NCBI GenBank assembly: GCA_036558645.1
Contig: DATBFG010000078.1
Location: forward strand, 26,047 to 90,046
Origin: DATBFG01 sp036558645
GTDB lineage: Bacteria > Acidobacteriota > Terriglobia > Terriglobales > Acidobacteriaceae
Length of the DNA: 64,000 nt
Direction: 5' to 3'
Part shown: positions 16,538 through 25,361 of the stretch, piece by piece
Layout: each line of letters begins with the position of its first letter
Numbering within the stretch: position 1 is the first letter of the stretch
Translations under genes and position numbers: made by a program
The notes under the pieces: generated by a model
Seen by the model: only the letters and a program-made list of their open reading frames with translations
The model's database searches: none
What the model was told of the DNA's origin: nothing

Positions 16538-18082
16538 TTATTGCCGCTCGCGTAGAGCAGCCTGGCTTAACGAGGGATGTTGCTTGATCCAATCATTGGC
16601 TCTTTGTTGTACAGCAGCCACCTGCGAGGGGGTGAGACGCGATGCCAGGACCGCCATGCGGTACTTGCTGGCCTGATCTCCACCACTTTGTGCTAACACA
16701 GACCAGTAGTAGGCCTTTTCCAGATCAGGAGCAACGCCGCGTCCAGCCCAGTAATAAGCCCCAAGCGTAGCCTGTGACACGACGTGGCCTTGCTCTGCAG
16801 CCTTGGTAAACCAATGAATAGCTTCCGCGTAGTCCTGTTTCGTTTCGTGGCCGGTCGCATATCGGGCGCCCACGGCAAATTGGGCAGACGGATCTCCCTG
16901 CTCGGCGACCGCAAGCAAGCTTTGTAAATCGTCAACTCCAGAAGGCGACGGCTTACGAGGAGCAGGACTTGGCTTCGATGATGAATTTGACGATGGCTGA
17001 GATGCGATGGCCCCGGGCATCCGGGTAGATCCCGTTTTCCATGGAGCAACAAGCATAACCACTGCCAGGGTTAGGAGCACCGCCGCAATCGCAATCAGTA
17101 GCGCTCGATGAGAGGATACCCAAGACTCCGGGGTTTGAATTCCTTCAGAAATAGCGGCTTCGATGGGGGCGGAGACCTCTTTTTGACGTTTAATCGCCTT
17201 CGCGATCGTTTCGGAGAAATGCTTGAGGACTGTCTCGGCGTCGGCCGCGAAACTGTCGGGTTTGGCAGAGAAAACTTCCAGCAAGCCGACGACGGAATTT
17301 CCCTCATAAATGGGTGCCGCCATCATGGAACGAATTCCGAGTGCCCGACAACTCTCTTGATCGACGCGAGAGTCTCTCTCGGCGTCATCGCATCGCAGCA
17401 ACTTGCCAGTACGAATGCATTCTCCTGAAAATCCAGAGCCGGCTTGTAGCCGCGCTTGGAAGGGTGGCGCATGGGAGCCTGCCCGGGCAACACACACTAT
17501 TTCGCCGTCCCTCGACAACGCGATGGCAGCCCCTGACCCCGCGGTGAATGCCTGCGCTCGTTGTGCGATTAGCTCAAGAGAAGCATTGAGATCCGATCCT
17601 AAAGCGAGTACCTCGCGGTCAACCGCAGCCAACCCGATCAGTCGCGAAGTGAAGTCCGAAGGAGTGTCGTCTTGATCTAGGTCCGGGAGAGGCTCGCTCA
17701 AAAGTGTGTCGCGATTGATGCTCGCCATGACTGCATTCAGAAACAACCATTCCCTCAGTTGCTGGCGCGATGGTTCGGGCATTTCGGGAAATGCTATGGC
17801 TGCCCGACCCGAGCGATCCAACCGAACGACTTGCCCTGTGGCTTGAATGCGAGCCTTGGTTTCGGAAAGGTCGAGACAGAGATCAACATCATGGTGGAGC
17901 TCGGGAGGAGCGGAAGTCTGGATCGCGACACCCTCTTCGCTGATGTCCAGGATCTCGCTTAAGTCCATCCTATTGGAACTCTTGTCCAAAGTGACATAGG
18001 CCGGAGTGTGCACCTTTTGACGCACACATCTCCGACGTTCCCTGCGAGTTCCTACAGGTTCGTTGTTCCGCACGCTCTCCAT
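16538..18082 (-). CDS. PilZ-GAF-membrane-Sel1 repeat protein
   Basis: The 514-residue protein has a PilZ domain at about 12-130, with RRRCVRQK and DISEEG (the motif D/NxSxxG). A GAF domain follows at about 160-305 (SGFSGECIRTGKLLRCDDAE, GIRSMMAAPI), then a single membrane helix near 328-347 and a Pro/Ser linker. At about 385-480 there are two to three Sel1 repeats (QFAVGARYATG, ATLGAYYWAGRG). Topology suggests cytoplasmic PilZ and GAF and periplasmic Sel1 repeats, which usually bind proteins. The architecture resembles a transmembrane c-di-GMP sensor. It neighbours another GAF protein with 69 bases between them. Confidence 0.9.
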   Translation of the reverse strand: MESVRNNEPVGTRRERRRCVRQKVHTPAYVTLDKSSNRMDLSEILDISEEGVAIQTSAPPELHHDVDLCLDLSETKARIQATGQVVRLDRSGRAAIAFPEMPEPSRQQLREWLFLNAVMASINRDTLLSEPLPDLDQDDTPSDFTSRLIGLAAVDREVLALGSDLNASLELIAQRAQAFTAGSGAAIALSRDGEIVCVARAGSHAPPFQARLQAGSGFSGECIRTGKLLRCDDAERDSRVDQESCRALGIRSMMAAPIYEGNSVVGLLEVFSAKPDSFAADAETVLKHFSETIAKAIKRQKEVSAPIEAAISEGIQTPESWVSSHRALLIAIAAVLLTLAVVMLVAPWKTGSTRMPGAIASQPSSNSSSKPSPAPRKPSPSGVDDLQSLLAVAEQGDPSAQFAVGARYATGHETKQDYAEAIHWFTKAAEQGHVVSQATLGAYYWAGRGVAPDLEKAYYWSVLAQSGGDQASKYRMAVLASRLTPSQVAAVQQRANDWIKQHPSLSQAALRERQ

Positions 18083-18151
18083 ACCCGGGACTGCAACATC
18101 TTACCGCAGGCAGGGGCTAAGAAGGCTCCGAAAATAGTCACGCCGAGGGGC

Positions 18152-18979
18152 TCAGGCGATCTGGCGTCGCGCGGGCCGGAGATTCGACACACGAGAGATT
18201 GCAGCCACCATCATCCCGGAGAGCAGTTGCATGGTCGCGACATCGCGGTCATGGAAGGCATATGGTGCGGCTGAGAGAACTTCGAACACGCCAAGTGTTC
18301 GTCGGAAATGGCGAAGCGGCGCGGCGAGGATAGAGCGCACGCCTAGGCGATGGCAGCTCAACAGGTCAACCCGCGGATTCTTCTCGGCATCGTTGCACAA
18401 AACGACCTCTCCGGTTCGCACACACTCAGCTGAAATACCGGAGTCAGTTTGCAAGCGGACTCCCAAATCGGGAGCCGTGCGCCCGGCGCGTGCCCGGCAA
18501 ACGATTTCGTCACCCTTGCGGAGCGCGATGGCCGCTCCGGTCGCCCCAGTTAACGCCTGGGCGCGCTCTGCAATCACATTAATGGCTGGCTCCAGGTCAA
18601 TCTGCTCATCCTGGATGTGGAGCTCGTGATTGGGAACGCCGCCGGTTGTGGCCATACTTCGCGTGTGATGTCGGCTGGGAGCCAGTACCGAAAATGACGC
18701 CGGGACGAATCGATCAGTATCGGATTGCGGGTGAATTCCTGGTACGGTCTGCAATAGTGCTCGCACCAAACGGTCGAGTTCCGCGTCGGCAATCAATCGG
18801 GCAGTAGGCTGATCTCGCAGCGATCCGCCCAGTATCCGGGACAAACTGAGTACGGCCTGACTACCGCAGGCAAAGCAGTATGGAGTGTTGTTCTCGCTGA
18901 GAAGTTCGCATTCAGCGCAAAACACGGCTGTCTGCAGACGGAGAAAGCTTACATCTCGCGCAGAAAACCAACCAGTCAT
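18152..18979 (-). CDS. GAF domain protein with a zinc-ribbon-like N-terminus
   Basis: The 275-residue soluble protein begins with C21AEC24 and C35FAC38, a probable four-cysteine zinc site. A GAF domain occupies about 125-265, with SGISAECVRTGEVVLCNDAE and GVRSILAAPL, almost the same block as in the proteins at 10274 and 16538. There is no output domain, so it may act by binding another protein. It lies 143 bases downstream of the sugar-phosphate transferase. The ligand is unknown. Confidence 0.85.
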   Translation of the reverse strand: MTGWFSARDVSFLRLQTAVFCAECELLSENNTPYCFACGSQAVLSLSRILGGSLRDQPTARLIADAELDRLVRALLQTVPGIHPQSDTDRFVPASFSVLAPSRHHTRSMATTGGVPNHELHIQDEQIDLEPAINVIAERAQALTGATGAAIALRKGDEIVCRARAGRTAPDLGVRLQTDSGISAECVRTGEVVLCNDAEKNPRVDLLSCHRLGVRSILAAPLRHFRRTLGVFEVLSAAPYAFHDRDVATMQLLSGMMVAAISRVSNLRPARRQIA

Positions 18980-19122
18980 GATTCTGGATTCCTCCGGCCA
19001 GTGAAGCGAACTTGGAAGTTAAATGGGGACATGAACGGCAGAAAGTGGCATGGTTGGTTCGGGCTGTGGATAAGTTTGCCATTAGAGAAGATAGAGGCAA
19101 CGCATGTTGCACTGGGAATTGC

Positions 19123-20694
19123 TTAGCCGGCAGGAACGGCGAACATGTCCGGAGTCTCGAACGCTTGGGAGACGATCTCCACATCCGGGTCGTAGACACG
19201 TGCTAATGCATTGGCCAAAGTTGTTGGAAATACCGAGGTCAATAAGTTGATGTCTAGCTGCAAATCACGATCGCTGTACATGCGGAAGATGGTCATGGAA
19301 CCCCAACGATGATTGGTCGTGGTGACCAAGTCAAGCGTGAAGCTCCACGCATTCCCCATCTCCTGAGAGAAAAGACTGTCCGGCCTTTTCCAGTGCAGAA
19401 ATGGGCGATCTTTCCCTCCACCATATTCAGAGGCACGTTCGTGTTCAGGAACTCGATCCAATGACCCCTGCACGCAGAGGTCAAAAGCGTCGAAGTCATT
19501 CGTTCCGAATGCAGCAATCAGGATGCGACACAGTTGATCGTAACTGTGAGCGACTTTCAGCTCTTCGATCGCCCTGCGGATGGAAAGATTATTAATGCAG
19601 ATCTGCCGTTGCTCGATGGTTCGCTGGGCAACCCGTCTTAATTCGCCAAATTCGAGATACCCAAGGTGCTGAACGCCGATCCAGATTCCCGTACCGAGCA
19701 CCGCCAGGACCAAACCAAGCGTGCTGCCGGTAGGCCACAGGAGAAAGAGGCTTAACAGGGCAAACAAGGCAGAGACAGCGTAAAGGACGATTACAACTTG
19801 GCGGTGCGACAAGCCTCTCTGCAGTAACTTGTGGTGAATGTGTTCTCGATCCGCAGTGAAGATGGGTCGCCCGCTGATTATGCGCCGCAACACTGAAAGT
19901 GTTGTCTCAAGAATCGGTAATCCGAACGAGACTACGGGAATCGCTACCGCAATGATCGTGGGTGCCTTTTGTGCACCTCGCAGAGCAAGAGCCGCAAGCA
20001 TGAAACCGATGAATTGGCTGCCGCAATCCCCGAGAAAAATCGTCGCAGGATTAAAGTTGAATCGGAGAAAGCCGAGCGTTGCTCCCGCCAAAGCCAAGCT
20101 CATCAGTGAAACAATCGGCGACTGGCTGACGACGGCTACTACGAACACCACGAGTGTCGAAAAAAGAGCTGACCCAGCCGCTAAACCATCCAGGCCATCA
20201 ATCAGGTTGAAAGCGTTAGTTATGGCCACCACCCACAAAATCGTCAGGGGCAAGCTGATGAACCACGGGAAATGGTTATCACCGAATAGAACCGGGAGGT
20301 CGAGAACGCGCAAGCCTCCGAAGAATAGGATCGTCGCGGCAATCGCTTGCACTCCAAACTTGAAATAGGGCCCAACCGAGTGAATGTCGTCGTAAACACC
20401 CAGCAGAAAAATCATCAGCCCGGGACCTAGCATGGTCGCGAGCGTCTGGAATGAAACACCTGTTCTGATCTGTGGAAACTGCAAACTGAGAACTGCTGCG
20501 GTGACGATTGTGCAGACGAATGCAAAGAAGATCGCTACACCACCCAAGCGGGGCAGTGGCGAGTTGTGCAAGTGGCGATCCGTAGACGGAGGGGCGAGCC
20601 ATCCGTGCGCTGTGGCAAGCGCACGCACGTACCTGGTAAACATGAACGACAGTAAAAGTGACGCTCCAAAAATTCCCAGGTAGAAAAGCGTCAA
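19123..20694 (-). CDS. Undecaprenyl-phosphate sugar-1-phosphate transferase (WecA/MraY family) with a long C-terminal extension
   Basis: This polytopic membrane enzyme of about 523 residues transfers a sugar-1-phosphate, probably GlcNAc-1-P, from a UDP-sugar to undecaprenyl phosphate, the first step of polymer synthesis. Hallmarks are DRHLHNSPLPRLGG, NLIDGLDGLAAGS and FLGDCGSQFIGF, followed by HIHHKLLQRGLSHRQ. The last 190 residues after the final helices are soluble and absent from normal WecA. They resemble a GAF-like fold near LTSVFPTTLANALAR. The frame opens at GTG 20700, but GGAGG touches that codon, so TTG 20694, six bases from it, is the better start. The gene diverges from wza. Confidence 0.9.
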   Translation of the reverse strand: MTLFYLGIFGASLLLSFMFTRYVRALATAHGWLAPPSTDRHLHNSPLPRLGGVAIFFAFVCTIVTAAVLSLQFPQIRTGVSFQTLATMLGPGLMIFLLGVYDDIHSVGPYFKFGVQAIAATILFFGGLRVLDLPVLFGDNHFPWFISLPLTILWVVAITNAFNLIDGLDGLAAGSALFSTLVVFVVAVVSQSPIVSLMSLALAGATLGFLRFNFNPATIFLGDCGSQFIGFMLAALALRGAQKAPTIIAVAIPVVSFGLPILETTLSVLRRIISGRPIFTADREHIHHKLLQRGLSHRQVVIVLYAVSALFALLSLFLLWPTGSTLGLVLAVLGTGIWIGVQHLGYLEFGELRRVAQRTIEQRQICINNLSIRRAIEELKVAHSYDQLCRILIAAFGTNDFDAFDLCVQGSLDRVPEHERASEYGGGKDRPFLHWKRPDSLFSQEMGNAWSFTLDLVTTTNHRWGSMTIFRMYSDRDLQLDINLLTSVFPTTLANALARVYDPDVEIVSQAFETPDMFAVPAG

Positions 20695-20700
20695 AAGCAC

Positions 20701-20920
20701 CCTCCGGACAGCATCAGAAGGACCTCGTCAAACAGTACTAGCAGTACTGCAACGATAAAAAGACGAAAACTGCCGAAGAAAATGTTTTGGTCGAACTGAA
20801 GTGAATATAGCTTGGGCTTTCGCCAGAGACAATTCCTTACCCGTGTATGTCTTGATACCTCTCTTGAAGATTGCTTCGATTTTCAGGACACTGAATTCTG
20901 GCTTTCGCTGTGATCACGTC
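20701..20920. promoter_or_regulatory. Divergent control region between the WecA-like and Wza-like genes
   Basis: About 220 bases separate the two genes and must hold both promoters. A perfect 7-base inverted repeat, CAGTACT-AGC-AGTACTG, lies at 20733-20749. On the minus strand a TTGACG box lies directly next to it (20726-20731), but no good -10 follows at the right distance. The dyad could be an operator for a regulator acting on both genes. No binding protein can be named. Confidence 0.35.
20733..20749. repeat. Perfect 7-bp inverted repeat (operator-like dyad)
   Basis: CAGTACT and AGTACTG flank an AGC loop. It lies between divergent export and initiation genes and has no T run, so an operator fits better than a terminator. 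Chance is possible. Confidence 0.4.
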
Positions 20921-20935
20921 ATGAGGATTGCGAAG

Positions 20936-21925
20936 ATGTCATCTTTGCGATGGATGAGGTTGTCCGCGTGTTGTGCGACTGTTTGCATAGTGTTCAGCAT
21001 GGAACTCCCCTCGGTTGCCCAAGCCGGAGCCGATGCGCAAGAGGATCCCGCGGCGTTAGCAAACAGTGCGCAAAAGCAGCAGAGCTCCCTATCCGCTCCC
21101 GCCTCCGACACTGAATTGAAATTAGGAGTCGGCGATCTTCTTGAAGTCAACGTCTACAACGTCCCTGAGCTCACCAGCAAGGTTCGTGTCAGCACTAGTG
21201 GGGACATATATTTTCCCCTGATCGACTATGTTCACGTCGCCGGTCTCAAGCTAGAGGAAGCGCAGGCCGTGATTGAGAAACGCCTTTCCGATGGTGGCTT
21301 TCTCAAAAATCCTCACGTCAGCATCTTTGTAGACGAGTATCAGTCACAGGGCGTAAGCGTGCTCGGCGAGGTAGTGAAACCTGGCATATATCCAGCACTT
21401 GGAGAACAGCGCTTGCTGGACATGATCTCTGCAGCAGGAGGCTTCTCCGACAAAGCTGGACGTACGATCACGATTACGCATCGTAACTCACCCGACAAAC
21501 CCCAAGTCGTAACATTTGCGCGCAACTTCAACGACAGTCCAGAAAGCAATCTCGAGGTGCTTCCAGGCGACACGATCATCGTGCGAAAGGCAGACATCAT
21601 TTACGTCGTCGGAGCTGTAGGAAGGCCGAGCGGTTTCATGATGGACAACGGCAACCTAACCGTGCTTCAGGCAATCGCCCTCGCTGGGGGGACCAATTCG
21701 ACTGCAAAACTCAGCGAAGCCCGCATCATCCGGAAAGCGTCGACGGGGATGGTCGAGACTCAAGTCCATTTGAAAAAGATGCTGGAGGCTAAGGCCCCAG
21801 ACATAACCATGGAAGCGGACGATATCCTGTTTGTCCCAACCAGCACAGGAAAAATCGTAGCTGCGCGAACTCTGCAAGCAGCATTGCAGGCAGCAACTGC
21901 GGTAAGTATTGTGGCGGTTCAGTAG
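20936..21925 (+). CDS. wza: Polysaccharide export protein (Wza-like, SLBB domains)
   Basis: This is an outer-membrane polysaccharide export channel of about 329 residues. A signal peptide precedes a Poly_export domain starting at LGVGDLLEVNVYNVPELTSK, and two SLBB domains follow (GVSVLGEVVKPGIYP, VVGAVGRPSGF). The frame opens at 20801. The start at ATG 20936 is supported by GAGG 9 bases upstream; ATG 20921 is close by. The usual lipobox cysteine is not obvious, so membrane anchoring may differ from Escherichia coli Wza. It converges with the next GT4 gene, 7 bases apart. Its partner is the Wzc-type kinase at 56436. Confidence 0.92.
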   Translation: MSSLRWMRLSACCATVCIVFSMELPSVAQAGADAQEDPAALANSAQKQQSSLSAPASDTELKLGVGDLLEVNVYNVPELTSKVRVSTSGDIYFPLIDYVHVAGLKLEEAQAVIEKRLSDGGFLKNPHVSIFVDEYQSQGVSVLGEVVKPGIYPALGEQRLLDMISAAGGFSDKAGRTITITHRNSPDKPQVVTFARNFNDSPESNLEVLPGDTIIVRKADIIYVVGAVGRPSGFMMDNGNLTVLQAIALAGGTNSTAKLSEARIIRKASTGMVETQVHLKKMLEAKAPDITMEADDILFVPTSTGKIVAARTLQAALQAATAVSIVAVQ

Positions 21926-21932
21926 CTGCGCG

Positions 21933-23195
21933 TCATGCTGCGGCACTACGTGTCATGGCATCCCCGAGCACTGCGCGGATCACGTTAATGTATAACTTAG
22001 CGGTTCTTTCCCTAGAAAAATGATTTTGGATGTGCCGGCGACCGTTGCGGCCGAGATTCTCTCGCAGCGCTGCATTGTCGGCCAACTCTACAATCGTATC
22101 TGCAAGTTGCGCCGCATTCTCAGGCTCTACAAAGATTCCCGCATTTGCCGTCTCCACGATTGAACGTGCATGGCCATCTACTCCTAAAATGATCGGACGC
22201 GCGCAAGCCATGAACTCAAGCATCTTAGTGGGGATAACGGTCTTGAAGAGCTCACTCTTTTTCAGCATGACAAGGCATGCATCCGATGCGCCGATATACG
22301 CCGGGATTCGCTCGCGTGGTTGCTGGTCAATTAGGCGAATATTGTTAAGTCCGCGCGATGCTGCGAGGTCGCGAATGCGCTGTTTGTCAGATCCTTCTCC
22401 GACTAACAGGAATAACACCTCTGGCCTCGTGATCTGAAGAACGGCAGCTGCATCAAGCAGTGTGCTCAAGCCGTGTGCCATTCCCATGGTTCCTATGTAA
22501 CAGACAACAAATCTACCGTCACCCAAACCGTTCCGGAGTTCCTGGTACTCGGCTTGCGGAGAAAATAAATCAGTCTCAACCCCGTTTTCTACGGTTGAGA
22601 TCTTTTCTCGCGGGACATTTCTGAGCCGCACGAGGTGTTCCTCAAACGCAGGGCTAACGATCACGACATGATGCGCGCGTCGATACAAGAATTGTGCGAT
22701 GTTGCTCAGCGTTCGGTTGAGAAGGGAGTCCGCTCGTGCCATGCCTACTGCGGTCAGGGATTCCGGCCACAGGTCACGCACCTCGAATATGAACGGGACT
22801 CGCTTCCATTTCGCAAGCCACCAGCCTGCCAGCCCTACAAGCAGTTGCGGAGAAGTGGCAATCACAACGTCAGGTCGCGAGATGGAAAGTCCGCTGCAGG
22901 CGGCTGAGACGCAAAAAGAACTGTAGTTCAGCATCCGCTCATATGCTTTCCCGTTGGGAAAAGGTAGAAGCCACGTTCGCACCACGTTCACACCGTTGAT
23001 GACTTCCTGCATGTGAAGCCGGCGCAATTTTTCGCGGTATTCAGGGTGGAGGACTCCCGTTGGGTGGTTGGGAAATCCTGTGAGAACTGTAACTTCGTGG
23101 CCATCGCGCACCCAATGATTCGACAATTCCGCGACTCTCGCCGCCGGCGCCCCCATCTCGGGTGGGTAATACTGCGAGACATACAGAATCTTCAC
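21933..23195 (-). CDS. Glycosyltransferase family 4 (WcaI/WbuB-like)
   Basis: This GT-B enzyme of about 420 residues has an N-terminal VKILYVSQYYPPE and GHEVTVLTGFPNHP, typical of the WbuB-like group that adds FucNAc or similar sugars. The C-terminal donor domain has YIGTMGMAHGLSTLLDA and PTKMLEFMACARPII. The frame is open from 23303, but the GTG at 23195 begins the usual N-terminus. It is the last gene of the eight-gene operon running from 34250. The sugar cannot be assigned. Confidence 0.9.
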   Translation of the reverse strand: MKILYVSQYYPPEMGAPAARVAELSNHWVRDGHEVTVLTGFPNHPTGVLHPEYREKLRRLHMQEVINGVNVVRTWLLPFPNGKAYERMLNYSSFCVSAACSGLSISRPDVVIATSPQLLVGLAGWWLAKWKRVPFIFEVRDLWPESLTAVGMARADSLLNRTLSNIAQFLYRRAHHVVIVSPAFEEHLVRLRNVPREKISTVENGVETDLFSPQAEYQELRNGLGDGRFVVCYIGTMGMAHGLSTLLDAAAVLQITRPEVLFLLVGEGSDKQRIRDLAASRGLNNIRLIDQQPRERIPAYIGASDACLVMLKKSELFKTVIPTKMLEFMACARPIILGVDGHARSIVETANAGIFVEPENAAQLADTIVELADNAALRENLGRNGRRHIQNHFSRERTAKLYINVIRAVLGDAMTRSAAA

Positions 23196-23266
23196 AGTTT
23201 TGAGTGTACGGGCCCGCAAAAGGCTACATAAGAGTGAGAAAAGGTTCCCCCTGGAAAGGGTCGCGC

Positions 23267-24247
23267 TTAGTAGTAGCAGAGCTTGAAAGCGCTCTTGTAG
23301 CACAAGGCTCGCGTGCGCTTGCCTCGATCTTTTGCGTAGGCCTCCCAGCGATCAGCAACCTGTCCGAATACCTGTTGCCCGGTCAGTCGTTGCATTACAC
23401 GCAACTGAACAATATGAAGTCGGTGATAAAACGGACTAGCGACCATAGGCAATCGCGTTCCCGACTGCTCGTAGAGGGACCAGAAGCCCAGGTCGTACTT
23501 TTCCAGATTCTTCGCCAGAGTCTTAACTGTTCTCTCAAATAGTTCGCCGGCGTTCAAATCCTCCGTTGCCAGGAAGTAGTCGTGCACACCCCAAATGGCC
23601 CAAATGAAGCCATTCAGGATATGGGTCGGTGGTGAAACAATGTACTCTTCAACCCATAGATCACCGTACAAATCGGTAAACAGAACACCCCCGGATGAGA
23701 TTGGTCGCAAGAGGGGCTCAAAGGCGACTTCGGCCGCCGCAAGAAATCTACGATCGCCAGTTTCCTTGTACGCTCGAACAAGTAGTGAAATCCCCTGTCC
23801 CTGGGCCAATCCCGAGTACCACGGTTTCTGCAGGGGGGTACGATACTCCCAGTCAAAATGATGGTTCCACACCCATAGTCCGAAGGTGTTCTGCTCCAGA
23901 TTGTTCACCAACCACTGCGCCGCACGCCGATACTTCTTTTCGTTTTCTGAATTGCGGGTTCGCAGGTAGACATTGAGATTTCCCAACCCCCACTGAGCGA
24001 TAGCGATTGGGTTATGCTGCAGTCCGATTTCCCCCTTGTAGTCCAGCAACGGAACGCCTTCCGAATCTAGAGCTGCGGCATAGTTCGCCTTTGCGGCGAA
24101 TGGCATGTAGTATTCGCCCAATTGCGCTAGAAAGGCGTTCGAATTTACTTCCGGAGTTTCGTGCCAGAAAGTGAGCTGGCTGGTGCCGGGCTGAAGATAC
24201 GCCTGTAAGATCCGACGATAGTAATGTAGTCGTCCACCTAGCGACAT
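23267..24247 (-). CDS. D-glucuronyl C5-epimerase-like protein
   Basis: The 326-residue protein matches the C5-epim_C domain that in animals converts D-glucuronate to L-iduronate in heparan sulfate. Family blocks are WYSGLAQGQGISLLVRAY (143-160), followed by EEYIVSPPTHILNGFIWA (200-217). A further WNHHFDWEYR precedes them. It is all-helical toroid in known members. No signal peptide is seen, so it may act inside the cell or on lipid-linked sugars. It sits between a propeller protein and a GT4. A uronate-containing polymer is inferred; no UDP-glucose dehydrogenase is in the window. Confidence 0.85.
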   Translation of the reverse strand: MSLGGRLHYYRRILQAYLQPGTSQLTFWHETPEVNSNAFLAQLGEYYMPFAAKANYAAALDSEGVPLLDYKGEIGLQHNPIAIAQWGLGNLNVYLRTRNSENEKKYRRAAQWLVNNLEQNTFGLWVWNHHFDWEYRTPLQKPWYSGLAQGQGISLLVRAYKETGDRRFLAAAEVAFEPLLRPISSGGVLFTDLYGDLWVEEYIVSPPTHILNGFIWAIWGVHDYFLATEDLNAGELFERTVKTLAKNLEKYDLGFWSLYEQSGTRLPMVASPFYHRLHIVQLRVMQRLTGQQVFGQVADRWEAYAKDRGKRTRALCYKSAFKLCYY

Positions 24248-24285
24248 AACTAATATTTATCGCACAACGGTAAGCGGTTGGAGTA

Positions 24286-25359
24286 TCACTGAGAAGATAC
24301 CCGCCATAAGGTCGCCTGCAGATCATCGTCTTTCACCGCAACCGTCGTCACCGCCAGTACGTCTGTGTCGTTATTTCCACCAGGGAAAATTGCGTTGCCA
24401 TACTGAAACAATCCCATGGGCCAGGCGTCCTTTTCCCAGGACAGGACCTTGTGCCACGCATATCCATCCACGCTCCCATAAACACACACTTCGCGGGTTG
24501 GATTCGTTTCACTGGGTTCCACCATGGTGGAAAAGAACATTGCATTAGTTGTGCAGCAACCATAGATGGAGGAACTAGGCAAATCGGCAACCATGCGCAA
24601 GGATCGCTTAGGATCCAGGTGGTAAATGTGATTGGTCTCAAAAGGTGTGTCGGAAGAGAAGAACACGCCTTGCTGTGTCGGAATCAGCGCCGCTGAACGG
24701 ACTTGCTGATGTCCAGCCAGAACAAGGTCGACCTGACGGAAATCGGAGGTCGCCCGAATAATCCTGCACTCAGATCCATTGTCCCCCGTAGACACCCACA
24801 GGCAGTCTTCCCACGGATCGCAGACTATTTTGTGCACGTGGCGGATCTCACCTTTCGCAAAGGTATGAGCCACGATCCAGCCAGCGCCATCATCCTTCGA
24901 GCAGTAGATGTGCACTTCATCCCGCTCTGGATTGTCGAAGTATTCTCCCCAAAGAACCTGCCCCGCGGGAGTAGCAGTGAGGTGGAGTGGCCGTGTTCCA
25001 CGCAATAGGCGATGAGTCACGCGAAATTCGCGTTTCATCGTACGCAACGAAACAATCGCACCCGGGACAGCGCCGACGAGCGTACCAGATGGCAGAACCG
25101 CGAGTCCGTGAAAGCCGTCGCGCAACAGTCGCGAAGTCAAGTCCACGCGTGAAGAAAGCCCTCTCCACCACTGCGGACGATATCGCGAAACATATTCCCA
25201 GCTCACCCGACCAGAGCCGATCTGCGCACGAAACAAATGGTAGCCGCGCGACGCATACAAAACGTCGCCATTCCATGCCAACACCCGCATCCCTGGAAAT
25301 CTAGCGATTTCCGTTAGCTTCAAGGCTTTCGCCTGAAGAGACGGGGCAAGAGCATTCAA
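24286..25359 (-). CDS. Beta-propeller-like (BNR/sialidase-fold) protein, function unknown
   Basis: The 357-residue protein is strand-rich with repeating segments such as VHIYCSKDDGAGW, CLWVSTGDNGSECRI and VCVYGSVDGYAWH, which look like BNR/Asp-box blades. It has no signal peptide or clear sialidase catalytic arginine triad. It begins 2 bases after the carbamoyltransferase stop, so it is translated in the same operon. It may bind or modify the polysaccharide. No enzyme activity can be assigned. Confidence 0.7.
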   Translation of the reverse strand: MNALAPSLQAKALKLTEIARFPGMRVLAWNGDVLYASRGYHLFRAQIGSGRVSWEYVSRYRPQWWRGLSSRVDLTSRLLRDGFHGLAVLPSGTLVGAVPGAIVSLRTMKREFRVTHRLLRGTRPLHLTATPAGQVLWGEYFDNPERDEVHIYCSKDDGAGWIVAHTFAKGEIRHVHKIVCDPWEDCLWVSTGDNGSECRIIRATSDFRQVDLVLAGHQQVRSAALIPTQQGVFFSSDTPFETNHIYHLDPKRSLRMVADLPSSSIYGCCTTNAMFFSTMVEPSETNPTREVCVYGSVDGYAWHKVLSWEKDAWPMGLFQYGNAIFPGGNNDTDVLAVTTVAVKDDDLQATLWRVSSQ

Positions 25360-25361
25360 GG

